Of a stretch of 64,000 bases of DNA, positions 44,535 to 56,600 are shown piece after piece. The notes beneath the pieces were generated by a model. It had not been told where the DNA came from. It made no database searches and saw nothing but the letters and a program-made list of their open reading frames with translations. Location of the stretch: positions 248,001 to 312,000 of the forward strand of contig JAGYVD010000005.1 in the NCBI GenBank assembly GCA_021209875.1, in the 5' to 3' direction. The stretch comes from Rosellinia necatrix (Eukaryota; Ascomycota; Sordariomycetes; Xylariales; Xylariaceae). Every line of letters begins with the position of its first letter. Within the stretch, counting starts at the first letter, position 1. The position numbers and the translations under genes are program-made.

Positions 44535-46773
44535 GCCACCCATCTCACGATACCACGATGACGAGATGTATCGGTCGACGAAAATAGGTCGACAGATTTG
44601 AGGTACCGCGGATGGGAAATTTGATGGATTCGGCCTTTTGATCTTCGGCGTAGCATATTGGGACGGTCACGGTTATGAGCTATTACAGCTACATTCATAT
44701 AGGGTCGGAATACAACAAACACCCTGGACATTCTGCACACGAACGAATCTTCGCGCATCAAAACTTGCCGCGAATCGCGATTCTTCTCGTCCCGTCCCCG
44801 TACGCCTGGGTATAGTGAAACGATAGGCACCGCTTTCCCAGACTGCTAAACGTCGATTCGCAGAGCTTAGTGGGCCTCAGATGGCCGCGGAGTTTCGCTG
44901 AAATAAACAAATTCGACTGAGCTCCACAAATCACGATGATCTTGTTGTGTTGACCTGGCTTATGATTGTTTTGTGTGGTCGAAACTTGAGTGAATGCGAG
45001 ATTTAACCTCATCCTCGCTATGGCACCCAGGCCCCTATCATCATGGTGCACGCCAACGAGCTGTTCTGATACATACATAAGGGTATGGTTGGCTCCCGGA
45101 TTCTAACGTTAGTACCGTATTATGGGCCTGTTCTCCACAATGGTTGGTTATAGCTTTGTCATAGTAGTTAGACTCGACTCAAACCCGAGGCTACGTGAGA
45201 GCCTCGTTTCATCTGGTATCAACCCCTAATTTTTGTAGGTCGAATCGCAGCACAGGGGCGTCTACTTACTGACTCGTTGAAGCAGATATGGTACACGGGT
45301 TATCTTCTAGACTCGACACCTAATTCATACAGGAATATTTACGTAAGCTACCCTACGAGTTTTAGTTGATACGTTGACTCGATAGGCGTACTAAAGAAAC
45401 CATTCTCCTTTACACGGGTAGTTGCCTGATGGTACCGAATTGGGCAGCTGACCGATAGGATGCGTTGTTAAAAAAACAAAACAGACCCGCAGGCTCTACA
45501 AGTATGTCGACTCGGCGGTAACCCCTACCGGCTGGAATCGGGATGTTATGTGGGGTGGCGGGGGGAAATCAACCGACTCCAGTCTCCGGCAAGTAAGGTG
45601 TATATGCATCTGAGCATGAATACATATGTACTTCGTAGAGCGATACGCTAGATGAACTGGTGGAGGGAAACCCAATAAGCCGTTTGGCAAACCCTTCGCA
45701 TTATTAATATAGCACCGGGTTACTAAGTACATCTGCTGAGCTTATCGGGATTTAGTTATATGGAGAATGCAGCACGAAGCCTTCCTGTCCCATCCAGATA
45801 ACCGCTGGAGGATTCTGAATATCACCATGGGGACCTTTTTTTTTTGGAGATATGGCCAGAGAATTTTTTTCCTAGCCGGGGCAGCCTTGGCACTTCCGAT
45901 CAACACCTGCCTCTATGTGACCTAGTACACTTTATCTAACATATCAATCAGCATGCCTCAATGTGGTAAACGGTTGAAAATAAGATCGACAACTTTTCAA
46001 CATTTAGAATTAGGAGAGAACTACCTAACGTAGCAGGTAGGCACATTCTTGTAGTTACAATCATTTAGAGATATCGTTATTGTTTCGAGGCGTTACGTGT
46101 CATGTAGTTATGTGGTGGCATTTGCTTGTCATGTGAAGTGAACTATTTCTAGATTTGTACCCCATCTTACTTTGGCAACGACCGAGCCAAATAAGGATTG
46201 GATCTTCATAGAAATCTGGCAAGTAAGCAATCGAGATAAGATCTTGAAAGCTGAAGGGAGTAAAGTACGTAGTATTTTGCATTTAGCTGTCCTGTCTCGC
46301 TCGCATTGAATGCTGGGAGGGAGGGAGGAAGGTAGGGAGGTACCTGCCTGCTACCTCTACCTATCTGCATACCTGCCGATTACCATTGTGTAGGTAGGTA
46401 GGTATTGTCTACTTGGCCTGGCATGCAAGCAGGCAGGCTTGCGATTTGAGTCGGACACCCAACATTGTGGATAAGCACGCTGGCTGATGTACCTGCCCTA
46501 CCTTGCACTTACCAAGGTACAGTAACTACATACCACGGTAGGCTGCACACCCCATTGGCTGAATTGGTTATCGGAATTAATCGCTCTGGCACCTGGACCG
46601 GATTGACTAGGCTCACAGAGCACCCGGTTGACCGTGCGCTAAATTTTTCCCTCCTATTTCTTTAAAACCCTCTCTGCTCACTACTCGACACCTTTCACTT
46701 CTCATCATTCTTGACCACCAACTCCACTCACTTCTCTATCTTTTCAGTCGCTAGTCGTCGAGAAGCCTTCAAG
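44535..46773. other. Intergenic region
   Basis: 2.2 kb without a convincing gene. GGTAGGTAGG-type words are dense at 46320-46410. A pyrimidine-rich leader (46700-46748) ending TTTTCAG may include a 5' UTR intron acceptor for the ADP/ATP carrier. Confidence 0.5.
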
Positions 46774-48039
46774 ATGAGTTCAGAACCGAAGCCGACGGTC
46801 CTCGGAATGCCGGTAAGTTTGCATCTGCTCCGAATGCGCGGAAAAATTTGCACTGTTGGTTGGTGGTCGCACATGGGATACGAGAGCCTCCAATTGGCCT
46901 CGATAGCCATGTCGTCAGCGACCAGTGTGCAGAACGTGACGCAGCAACACGGGTCGGCATCGCCGCGGGAACGAACCTCTTGACTGACCGATGATTTTGT
47001 GACAGCCCTTCGTGGCGGACTTCCTGATGGGTGGTGTCTCTGCCGCTGTCTCCAAGACGGCCGCCGCCCCCATCGAGCGTGTTAAGCTTCTGATCCAGAA
47101 CCAGGTAGGTTCTTTTTCCCCTTCCCCTCTTCCCGGTGCGCAGGCAACGGCAGATGTGCTAATTGATGGAATAGGATGAGATGCTTAAGACCGGTCGTCT
47201 CGACCGCAAATACAACGGCATTGGCGAGTGCTTCAAGCGGACAATGGCCGACGAGGGTGTCATGTCGCTATGGCGTGGCAACACAGCCAATGTCATCCGA
47301 TACTTCCCTACCCAGGCTCTGAACTTCGCCTTCCGTGACAAGTTCAAGGCCATGTTCGGCTACAAGAAGGACAAGGACGGCTATGCCAAGTGGATGGCCG
47401 GTAACTTGGCCTCCGGTGGTGTAAGTTATGAGCGCGGCCATGTCGATGGTTGATAACCCGCTAACGTGCTGCCAGGCTGCCGGTGCCACTTCGCTCCTCT
47501 TCGTCTACTCTCTTGATTACGCTCGTACACGTCTGGCCAACGACGCCAAGAACGCCAAGAGCGGCGGTGACCGCCAATTCAACGGTCTCGTCGATGTCTA
47601 CCGCAAGACCCTCGCCTCCGATGGTGTCGCCGGTCTCTACCGTGGATTCATGCCCTCGGTTGCCGGTATCATCGTCTACCGTGGTCTGTACTTCGGTATG
47701 TACGACTCGATCAAGCCCCTCGTCCTCGTCGGTCCTCTCGCGAACAACTTCCTGGCCTCTTTCGCCCTCGGTTGGTGCGTCACCACTGGTGCCGGTATCG
47801 CCTCTTACCCTCTTGATACCATCCGTCGTCGTATGATGATGACCTCTGGTGAGGCCGTCAAGTACAACGGTACTCTCGATGCTGCCCGCCAGATTGTCGC
47901 CAAGGAGGGCGTCAAGTCTCTCTTCAAGGGTGCCGGTGCCAACATCCTCCGTGGTGTTGCCGGTGCCGGTGTGCTCTCCATCTACGATCAGCTCCAGGTC
48001 ATCCTATTCGGCAAGGCCTTCAAGGGCGGCTCTGGTTAA
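46774..48039 (+). CDS. ADP/ATP carrier (adenine nucleotide translocase)
   Basis: Exchanges mitochondrial ATP for cytosolic ADP across the inner membrane. Four phase-0 exons (46774-46812, 47006-47104, 47175-47420, 47476-48039) give 315 residues. The nucleotide-carrier signature RRRMMM is at about 245-250 within [17 protein letters not shown]. The three repeats show [26 protein letters not shown] and YPLDTIRR. The cytosolic gating and binding residues sit in [21 protein letters not shown]. It is a highly expressed gene; third positions are strongly C-biased. Equivalent to yeast AAC/PET9. Confidence 0.98.
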
Positions 48040-48769
48040 ATACCTCATACCAATAGATATGTGAGGGTTGGTGTAATACAGGCGGGGGGAAATCTGGTCA
48101 ATTCACTGGGGCGATGATAAAAAAACGATGGTGATGGAGACTGCAGCGGATGGTTACAGATCGATATCACATTGCTGTGGCGTTCTGGAACATGTTGATT
48201 TCGCGGCATGGTCTGATATACGAGGCATATTCCCTTTTACGGGGCCTCGTTATTTGGCTTCCCGCTGTAATTTAGACCCTAGGCAATTCCCTTGACTGTA
48301 TTCTTTCTGTTGGCATTTTTTCCATCTTCCCGGCTGGATTTGACATTGCCCTGGAGTTGTACCACCACACATGCGATGACTGATAGATCTCCTAATGCAT
48401 ATGACTTCGAACTATGGCCCCTCAGCGATGGTGATTGAAGTCTGAATTCCTCCCAAACTCGCTAGTTGCACATGCCTGACCTGCCCAAACCAAACCGATC
48501 CTAACCCACCATGCCTGTTTTTGTGTGGTGTGCCAGCTGATACCGGCTGGTGAGCACTGTGTGTACCCTGGGCTCTGGCACGTGTTGGACGCAATGTTGG
48601 ACGCATGCTTTGGCATTACGTCGGTTACACGGCTACTTACAACCAAGTACTTACCATATGCAGGTAGGTATTGACTTCCTAGCGTTTCGTAGAGGCTTTG
48701 ACCCCGTTCCTCATTTACACTCCCTCTCCAATCCGATTTCTACAGAGCACAGCCCTCTAGGTTTATCCT
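48040..48769. other. Intergenic region
   Basis: 3' UTR of the ADP/ATP carrier and promoter of the CENP-X gene, with one GCAGGTAGGTA word at 48660. No gene seen. Confidence 0.55.
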
Positions 48770-49341
48770 ATGCCACCGAAGCGTTCGTCAGCAAGCACAT
48801 CTCGCGGCCCTCGGGCCAGCGCAGCATCAACAAGCAAAGCGCCAAAGACGGCATCCTCACGTCCCCAAGCGCAAGCTTCGCGGTCTCTGCAGGCGCCCCG
48901 TTCGGGTGGGCCCAGCGATGACCCTTTCGCCGACGCCGACGACGACGACGACTTGCCACAACGGCAAAGAGGGGACGACATGGAGGACATTCAAGCGGAC
49001 GACGACGACGACGACGCGGACACGAAGAAGACTATACCCCCTGAACTCCTAACCCGTATCCTCCACGAGTGCTTTGAGAAAGACGGCACACGGATATCGA
49101 AGGACGCTAATAAGGCCGTCGCTAAGTATATGGATATCTTTGTCCGGGAGGCGATCGCTAGGACGGCGGTGGAGAAGGGGAGCGGGTTTTTGGAAGTGAG
49201 TGGCTCGCCCCATGTTTCCTCTGGAAAGACACAGCAGGCTCCGTTGTCTTGTGCATTGGCCCAGTGCAGTGCTGACTTGAAATGGCGACATAGGTTGAAG
49301 ACCTAGAGAAAGTCGCGCCGCAACTCCTAATGGACCTCTGA
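48770..49341 (+). CDS. CENP-X / MHF2 histone-fold protein with long N-terminus
   Basis: Two exons (48770-49195, 49294-49341) give 157 residues. CENP-X (MHF2, Mhf2/Stra13) pairs with CENP-S to form a histone-fold tetramer that works with FANCM/Mph1 in fork repair and with CENP-T-W at kinetochores. The histone fold occupies about 88-157: PPELLTRILHECFEKDGTRI, SKDANKAVAKYMDIFVREAI, ARTAVEKGSGFLE-VEDLEKV and the terminal APQLLMDL, matching the family end. The first 85 residues are Ser/Arg-rich then highly acidic (PFADADDDDDLP, QADDDDDDADTKK) and disordered; many homologues are only about 80 residues, so this extension is notable. The intron has a GCTGAC branch site. It is the last gene before the AT-rich block. 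Confidence 0.9.
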
Positions 49342-50589
49342 GAGACGAGACCCGCCATTCGCATACGAGACCATGACTTCGCACAAAATCACGAGCCAAC
49401 GACCTTCCCATGCGACCTTCCTATGCCGGTGCTCCCTGCGCTCTTCGTTCGTTGCCTAGCACATTATACCCCCGCTTGGTCTCTATTTGCCTACACTCCA
49501 TGTTTTCTGAAAAGGAACGGCGTGTCACCATGGTTCTAGTATAACGCACTAGCAGCGGTGAAGAGACCGTCGGATCTGATCTCTATATCCTGCTCATCCT
49601 GCTCTTATAGTAGAGACTGTGTAGATCTGGTCCATGATATAGTCTCGACCTAAGCATACATATCGGACGAAGCGCTCAACCGTTTATAAAACGACCAAAG
49701 TGCCAAAATAGATTACCTGAACACCAGGTATTGGTGAAGATGGTTCGGCCCATGTATTTGCAACGGCGAGTTATAAATATGTCTGCACGCCGTTGGGCTA
49801 CACTGCCCACGATTGCCTTGGTCAACGTCGGGCACCGGGTTATGCGACGGATGGGCCATAGGAGTGACCGGGCTTTGTTATTACTCGGCCGGAGCGTATG
49901 CAGGAGGCATTTCGGCGCTAAACGGTTGCATGGGATCCATGTTTGGCTTCGACAGTTTTCCTAGAAGCTCATAGCAACGGGATGAGGCTTGCTAGTAAAG
50001 CTGTTGTCACCTAATCCAGCAAGAGTTGGATGGTTATGACTATGGTTATGACTATGGCCTGTCAAACTACAGATGCCGAGACACCGGATTGTCAGAAGGA
50101 TCACGAACTCGCGTGTGGACCTGAAACGGTGCTCGGCGTTCTAAGCGCCTTGTGATCTAGATCAGCACCCAAATAACTACGCGGGCCGAGAGCCGAAAGA
50201 AAAGCCACCGCAAGTTCATCGTGTTCCGTGAAACATCTTGTGGGATGTGATGGATGAGAGCCAGAAACAAAAGTTCGTTCGGAGTCCTTAGGAGGCTGGA
50301 CTCGTGCGTGGTGCACGTTAATTTTAGCCCAGGGGTAGCTAACACTTTGCAATGTTGCATTAGTGCCGCCTTACTATGATATAGGAGCTGAACTATAGCG
50401 CTTGCCATTCGTTTAGACGAAGTCATCGAGCTCGGTCCTGTCGCTTAGATACAGTACATAGTGAACCTCCGAGGACTGTGGGAGGGTAACTAATCTAATC
50501 TACCTACACTACCTAGTAACTATAGGTGGGTCTGCTTTGGGTTGCAGAGCTGGGGACCTACCTAGGTACCTACACCTATTCCAGGATTA
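49342..50589. other. Transition region before the AT-rich block
   Basis: Ordinary composition, no supported gene. A dense TAGG cluster (CTACCTACACTACC, CTACCTAGGTACCTACACC) at 50499-50578 sits immediately before the base-composition switch. Confidence 0.6.
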
Positions 50590-50961
50590 AGAATGTTAGC
50601 TTGGGTATAAAACAAGGGTGTTGGCCAGGGTAATAGCCAGGGTCTATATAATTATCCCTGCTTGTATTTTTACTTATAAATTATATAAAAAAGTATATCT
50701 AGCTTTAAAACAGCAGATTTATTAAACTATTAATAATATAGCTGTTATTTTTTGCTAAACTAGCTTTAATTACGCTGTAAGCTTTATTAACTAGCTATAT
50801 AATTATATTTTTATATCGATTGTTTTTTTATATTTGCTGTTTATATATAAACTATTATTAAATTTAAATATTTAAAAATATTTTAAATAATTTTATTGCT
50901 TGCTACTTAGTTTTTAAAATAAAATAAATCTGAACTAACAATTTTAAAAGCTAATTTAACT

Positions 50962-51095
50962 TGTTATATTATTAATAGAGTCCCTGAAGGGGCCTATATT
51001 AATCGAGCCAACGGCTTGTGTATTATTAGATTAGATAGGTTGCACAGGCTACGGCTGGCAACAGGTGGCCCACGGCTACTTCTGCAGAGGTTAAT
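50962..51095 (+). repeat. Less-mutated island, LTR-like
   Basis: Starts TGTTATATTATTAATAGAG and keeps GC-rich words such as GTCCCTGAAGGGGCC and CGAGCCAACGGCTTG, each a small inverted repeat. Composition and short hairpins resemble the end of a fungal LTR element. No second copy is in the window, so this remains a guess. Confidence 0.35.
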
Positions 51096-53455
51096 TTTAG
51101 ACTTATTAGAATTTTCTACTTAGCAGAAATTAATAAAAGCATTTTTTTTTCTACTTTTATATTAATTTTTTTAAAGTAGTGCATTTATACAACTAATAGA
51201 TTTTATTATTAAATTAAACTAATATTATTTTTTAGATTTTTTAAAGTTAAAAAATTTTATTTATAGCTAAAAATTTAAGCGCGTATATTTTAATCTAGCT
51301 ATAATTAAATAATTAACGTAAATAAAACGTTATTTTAACAATTATTTTTTTTTATATAGATTATATATTTTATTAAAGCTTATAAATAAACAGTTGTTAA
51401 AAATGTTTAATAGTTTATTTTTATATTTTAAAAGTTATTATTATTAAAGTTGTATATTTAAACATGTTTAATAACTAAAGTATATTTAGATTTATAAATG
51501 TAGCAAATTATTTATTTTTATTTATTATTAAAAAAGCGCTAATAAATATGTTTATTAAACAATTATAAATATATATATTATAATTAAAAGCTAAAATTTT
51601 TAAAAAGTAGTTTTATTATTTTATTTTTTTACGTGTATAGTTTACTCCGTTTTACCCTTATAGCTTTTAAATTACAAGTTAATAAACTAAAAGCAACAGC
51701 TAATAATATTTGTATATAAAAACAACTATTTAAATATATTATACACATATTTAAATATTTTTTTAATAATATATTTAATTTTTTAAGCTTGTAATAATAT
51801 TATGCTATTATATTTTATTATATATATTAAACTTAAATATAAACAACTTTAAAAAAACTTTAGCAAAATATTTTAAATCGGTATAGTTTTTATTTAAAAA
51901 TATGCTGCTGCTAAAACTATTTAGTTTAAACTAAAAAACTGTTAACTATTTTTTAAAACATTAAAAATAAGCTAACGTTTTAATTAATATTTTATATAAA
52001 AACGTAAAAACTATAAAAGTATTTTTTAATTTAGTTTTAAAGTTGATCGAGCAGGTTTAAAAGTTTTTAAACTTTTAAAAACATCGATACTAAATCTCTA
52101 ACAATATAGAACTTAAAACCGCAGCTAATTAAAAACAATATTAAAACTAATAAAGCTATAGATTAGTAATTTAAAATAAAGCCTGCCGATAAAACGAAAA
52201 TAAAACCGCTATATTAACTAATGTTTAAATAGCTAGCATATAAAATATAACTATAAATACTTTAAATAAATTAAATATTATAACTACTGTAACTATTATA
52301 TTTTTTTTACACGTTGTATTAAATAAAAACCTTTTTAAAAAAAATAATAACTTAGAACTTTTTATTAAATATTAGAACAACTTTTATAAGCGTTATAGTA
52401 ATAAAAGCAGAAGCAACAACTGCTGTTATAATAAAAACTATAATAATAATAATTTATCCGACTTTTTTAGCTTAAATAGTTTTAATAATAATAAATATAG
52501 TTATGCTGCGTTAAGCTAATAAAAACAGTTTATGCTAAATATAGCAGCTAAAACAAAAAAAAGCATATATAAAATTAAACAAAATAATATCGGTATTTTT
52601 AACTTAAAATAAAAAACTCCGACGATAAAAATATATAGTTAATAAAAAAATATAATTTATATAAACGTTTATTTTTTATTAATTATATTAAATTATTACT
52701 AAAAATAAAAATATTTAAGCTTTAAACGCTTAATAAATAATTAATCTGTTTAATTATTTATTAGCTGGATTAGCTTTACTATAATAAAACAGCAAAGTTT
52801 ATATAAGCAATTAATATATATAAAAAAAAGCAGGCTTAAATATATTATTTAAAAAACTATAAAAAAAATTTAAAACGCAAACTAATAAAACGTTTTAAAA
52901 GTTTATAAAAAAAAAACTTACTTTAAAAAATATCGCAAAAAATTAAAACGTACTTTTTTAATTTATTTAACGTTAAATATAATACGTTAAAACTATAAAA
53001 ACGCTGCAAAAAAATAATAAAAACTAGCACAAAATTATAAAAAATATTTACAACTAATAAAAAAACATAATTTTAAACTATATTTAACTTTTTAAATTAA
53101 AAAAAACTTTAGCTAACTATATACGCAAAATAAAAAATAGCTAACACAAGCTAAAACATAAAACTAAAAAAATATATTTAAACATTAAATTAAAAATAAT
53201 ATCGGCAAATTTAGTATTAGCTATTAAAACAACTCGTTAAAAAAGCTATAATTATTGACCCGATTAAAAAAAACGTCGATTAAACAACAGATATTTTAAA
53301 AATTAAAGCCAGAACAGCTGCAAACGTAGTTATAAATAATATTAAAGCTGAAGTAAAAGTTATAACAACTAAAATAGCAGCCGTAAAAAAAAGCTGCAAA
53401 CATTAGAACTAAAACCGCAATAACTATTAAAAAAATAAAAAAAACGATCGGGAAC

Positions 53456-53460
53456 TAAAA
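53456..53460. repeat. Target-site duplication (left), TAAAA
   Basis: TAAAA directly precedes the left LTR and is repeated directly after the right LTR (61729-61733). It is suggestive only, given the local AT richness. Confidence 0.5.
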
Positions 53461-53645
53461 TAGTAAGGTTTACTAGGGGTAGTGTGGTTAAGTCTATAAA
53501 AGTGTGATGTAGATTAGATGGAGGCTTCTGGTCCCGCAAGGACCAGAAGCTTTTTAAGCTAGGTTATTTTATTTAAGCTATATAATTTTTATTTAGCTAG
53601 CTCTGCTAGCTAAATAAAAAGCCTTTTTTTTTTCTAATTATATTA
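53461..53645. repeat. LTR copy A with two perfect hairpins
   Basis: 185 bp, aligned without gaps to copy B. Hairpin 1: GCTTCTGGTCC, loop CGCAA, GGACCAGAAGC (53524-53550), 11 bp perfect. Hairpin 2: 16-bp perfect stem at 53586-53601 and 53605-53620 with loop TCT. The first about 100 bp keep C/G; the last about 80 bp are RIP-mutated. Confidence 0.85.
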
Positions 53646-56600
53646 AATGTTAAGGTTATAATAAAACGTTATTGTTTTTAATAATTATATAACTTTTTTT
53701 TTATTATTTATAAAGTTGGCTATAGTTTTTTTTTAATTTTTTTAGTTAAAGTTTATTTTTTTTTTAATTTTAATATTTTTTAATTAGTTTTTTAGTATTA
53801 CGTAGTTGCTACTTTGATTTTTATTAATTGTTTTTATAACTATATTTTTTTTATTTAATAAAATAATTAAATCTGTTTTTAATATAGTTTATTTAATGTT
53901 TAAAAATTATTTCGATTTTAAATAAATTATTTTTTTTTTTTAAGTTTTGCTTTTTAAATACTGGGCTTAATGCTGGTATTTTTTAATAAAAAAAATTTTT
54001 GCTTATGTTTTTAAGTAATAAATATGCGATTAAAATAATAAAATAAATATTAAAAATCTTTAATAATTTTAACTTATAAGCTAATCTATTAATTTTTTTT
54101 TTAATTTTTTATAGTTTTACGCGCTATTAAAAATATTTTTTTAACGGCTTTTTAAAAAAATAATATTCCGAGTAAAGCTTTAAATATATTTTATTTTTTT
54201 ATATTAATTTATGCTTGTTGTTATAGTATTATTTAGCACGCGCTGCTATAAAATTTATAGCTAATTTTATATTTTTACGAAAATATTTTTATATAAATTA
54301 AATATTTTTAATAGTTATATTTATTTTTATATTAACAAAAACTTTATTTAATTTAAATAGCTAAAATTTAAAAAGCTATTTATAAGCTAATAATTTAATA
54401 AGTTCTAAGTACGTTTTATTTAAGTTTTACTGCAAAAATAATAACATATTTATTTATTTGCGGTTTAAATATATATATATATAGTATTAAATAGCAATTT
54501 CTACTATTTAATTTTTTTGTTTAAACAATCTATTATTTTATAAATAATAAAAAGTTGTTATTAAAAGTTTTGTTTTTATAGCTTTTTAAAGCTTTGTTTA
54601 AAATTTAAAAATAAACTTGCGATTCCAATTAAAAATAATACTGCTTAATACGCTTTAATTAAATAATAAAAATTGTTTAATTAATGCTTCTGCCTAATTT
54701 TTAACGAAATATTTTTTGTTATTAAATATAAATAATAAACGTTTTAATATAACGTATATTATTATTATTAATATATTATAATAATTAAATTTTTTGATTA
54801 TTATAATATAGCTAAAAATAATATTTTAAATAAGCTTATAATAAAATTTATTACGATTATTTTTATTAGCTTAGTATTTTCTGGTTAAATAAGTTAATAA
54901 TTACTGTGCGGCTTTTTTTGCTAATATTATATAACTTATATCTGTTGTAATAATTTATATATGCTTTTATTTTATAAGTTTTTAATTTAATTATATAAAG
55001 CTTTAATTTTTTTATTATATGCTGCTTGCTAAAATAGTACTTATCGTTATATATTATTGCCAGAAATTTAATTATTTATTTTTTAAGTATATATAATTTA
55101 TGCTTATTTTTTTAGTTAACGTTATATAATAAATTATCTATAATTATAAAAAGATATTTAAGCTTAAAAAATTTGCAACGTTTTTGTTGCTTTTGCGGAT
55201 CGCTTTTAAAACTTTTAATATTTAAAATTTTTAATATAATCTACTATAATTTTGCTTTTTATTATTTTTTTATTACTAGTTTTAAATATATTATTTATAT
55301 ATTGTTTAAAACTAGTTTTTATTTGTTTAGACTATTTTTTTTAATATTTATTAAATTAATAATATTTTTAATCGATTAAATATATTTAAAACAAAATTTA
55401 GCCTGCTTAACATATAATATATTTATAATTTATATTATAATAAATATATAAACATATTAATTAAACGTTTGTTTATACGGTTTATAGATTTATTATTAAG
55501 CTTAATTTAATTTAATATGTTTTTATTATTAAATAATCGGTAAAAAACTATTAAATTAATTAAAGCTTTAATTATAATTTATAAGCGTTAATATATTTAA
55601 ACTATATAAACTATTTTTAGTTTAAAAATTTATATTTTATTTTTAATTATAATATATAACAACTTAAAAATATTATTAGCAATACTTATATATTTAAAAT
55701 TATTAATTTTAGTTTTTATATATATTTATTTTAATATAAAATAATATTATTTTAAAGCTTTTTTTAACAAGCTATTTATTTGCATATATAATATTTTTAT
55801 AAGATTATAATAATAAAATATAATATATAAACAGATTAAGTTTTAAAAGCTTTAAATAATTTTATTTTAGCTATAATTAGTTTAAAATATATAAACTAAT
55901 AATATATTTAACGCTTGCTATAGTTATTAATTTTATATTGTTTTATTTTATGTTTTTTATTAAATAATTTTATTTTACGTTTTTATAAAAGTTCTGCAAC
56001 TTTAATATAATATAGCAACAATATATAAAAAAATCCTGTATTTTTTAAGTATTGCTTTAAAGCTTTTAATTAATTTAAAAATCTAAAGTTTTTAAATGCT
56101 GCTAACTGTTTTTCTGTTGTTAATATATTTAAAACGTTTATTTAAAAGCTTAAAAGTTTTATAAAAAATATATAATAAAAGTTTTTTAAAAATAAAAAAT
56201 TCTTTTTTATTAAACAATATAAAAATATTACATAAATAAACTAAATAATCTGTTTTAATATTTAAAAAATAATAATATTATTAATAAAAGCTTTATAATA
56301 ATATTTGTAAAAATAAAGCAATTTATTTATAAAACGTTAAATATATATAAATATATTATAAAATCTTATTAAAGCTATTATTAATCGTTTTAGTTTTTAA
56401 AATTTATTATTATAAATCGGTTTTAATAATTAAAATAAACTATAAATTAATAAAAAATATAGTCGTGTTTATTATAATTAAATATTTTTTTTTTAATTAA
56501 CGTAATAACTATAAATTATAATAGTAATAAATAGTTATTTAAAACAGCGATTTTATTTAAAACTTTTAAATTAACTATTAAACGTAAATATAATTTTTTT

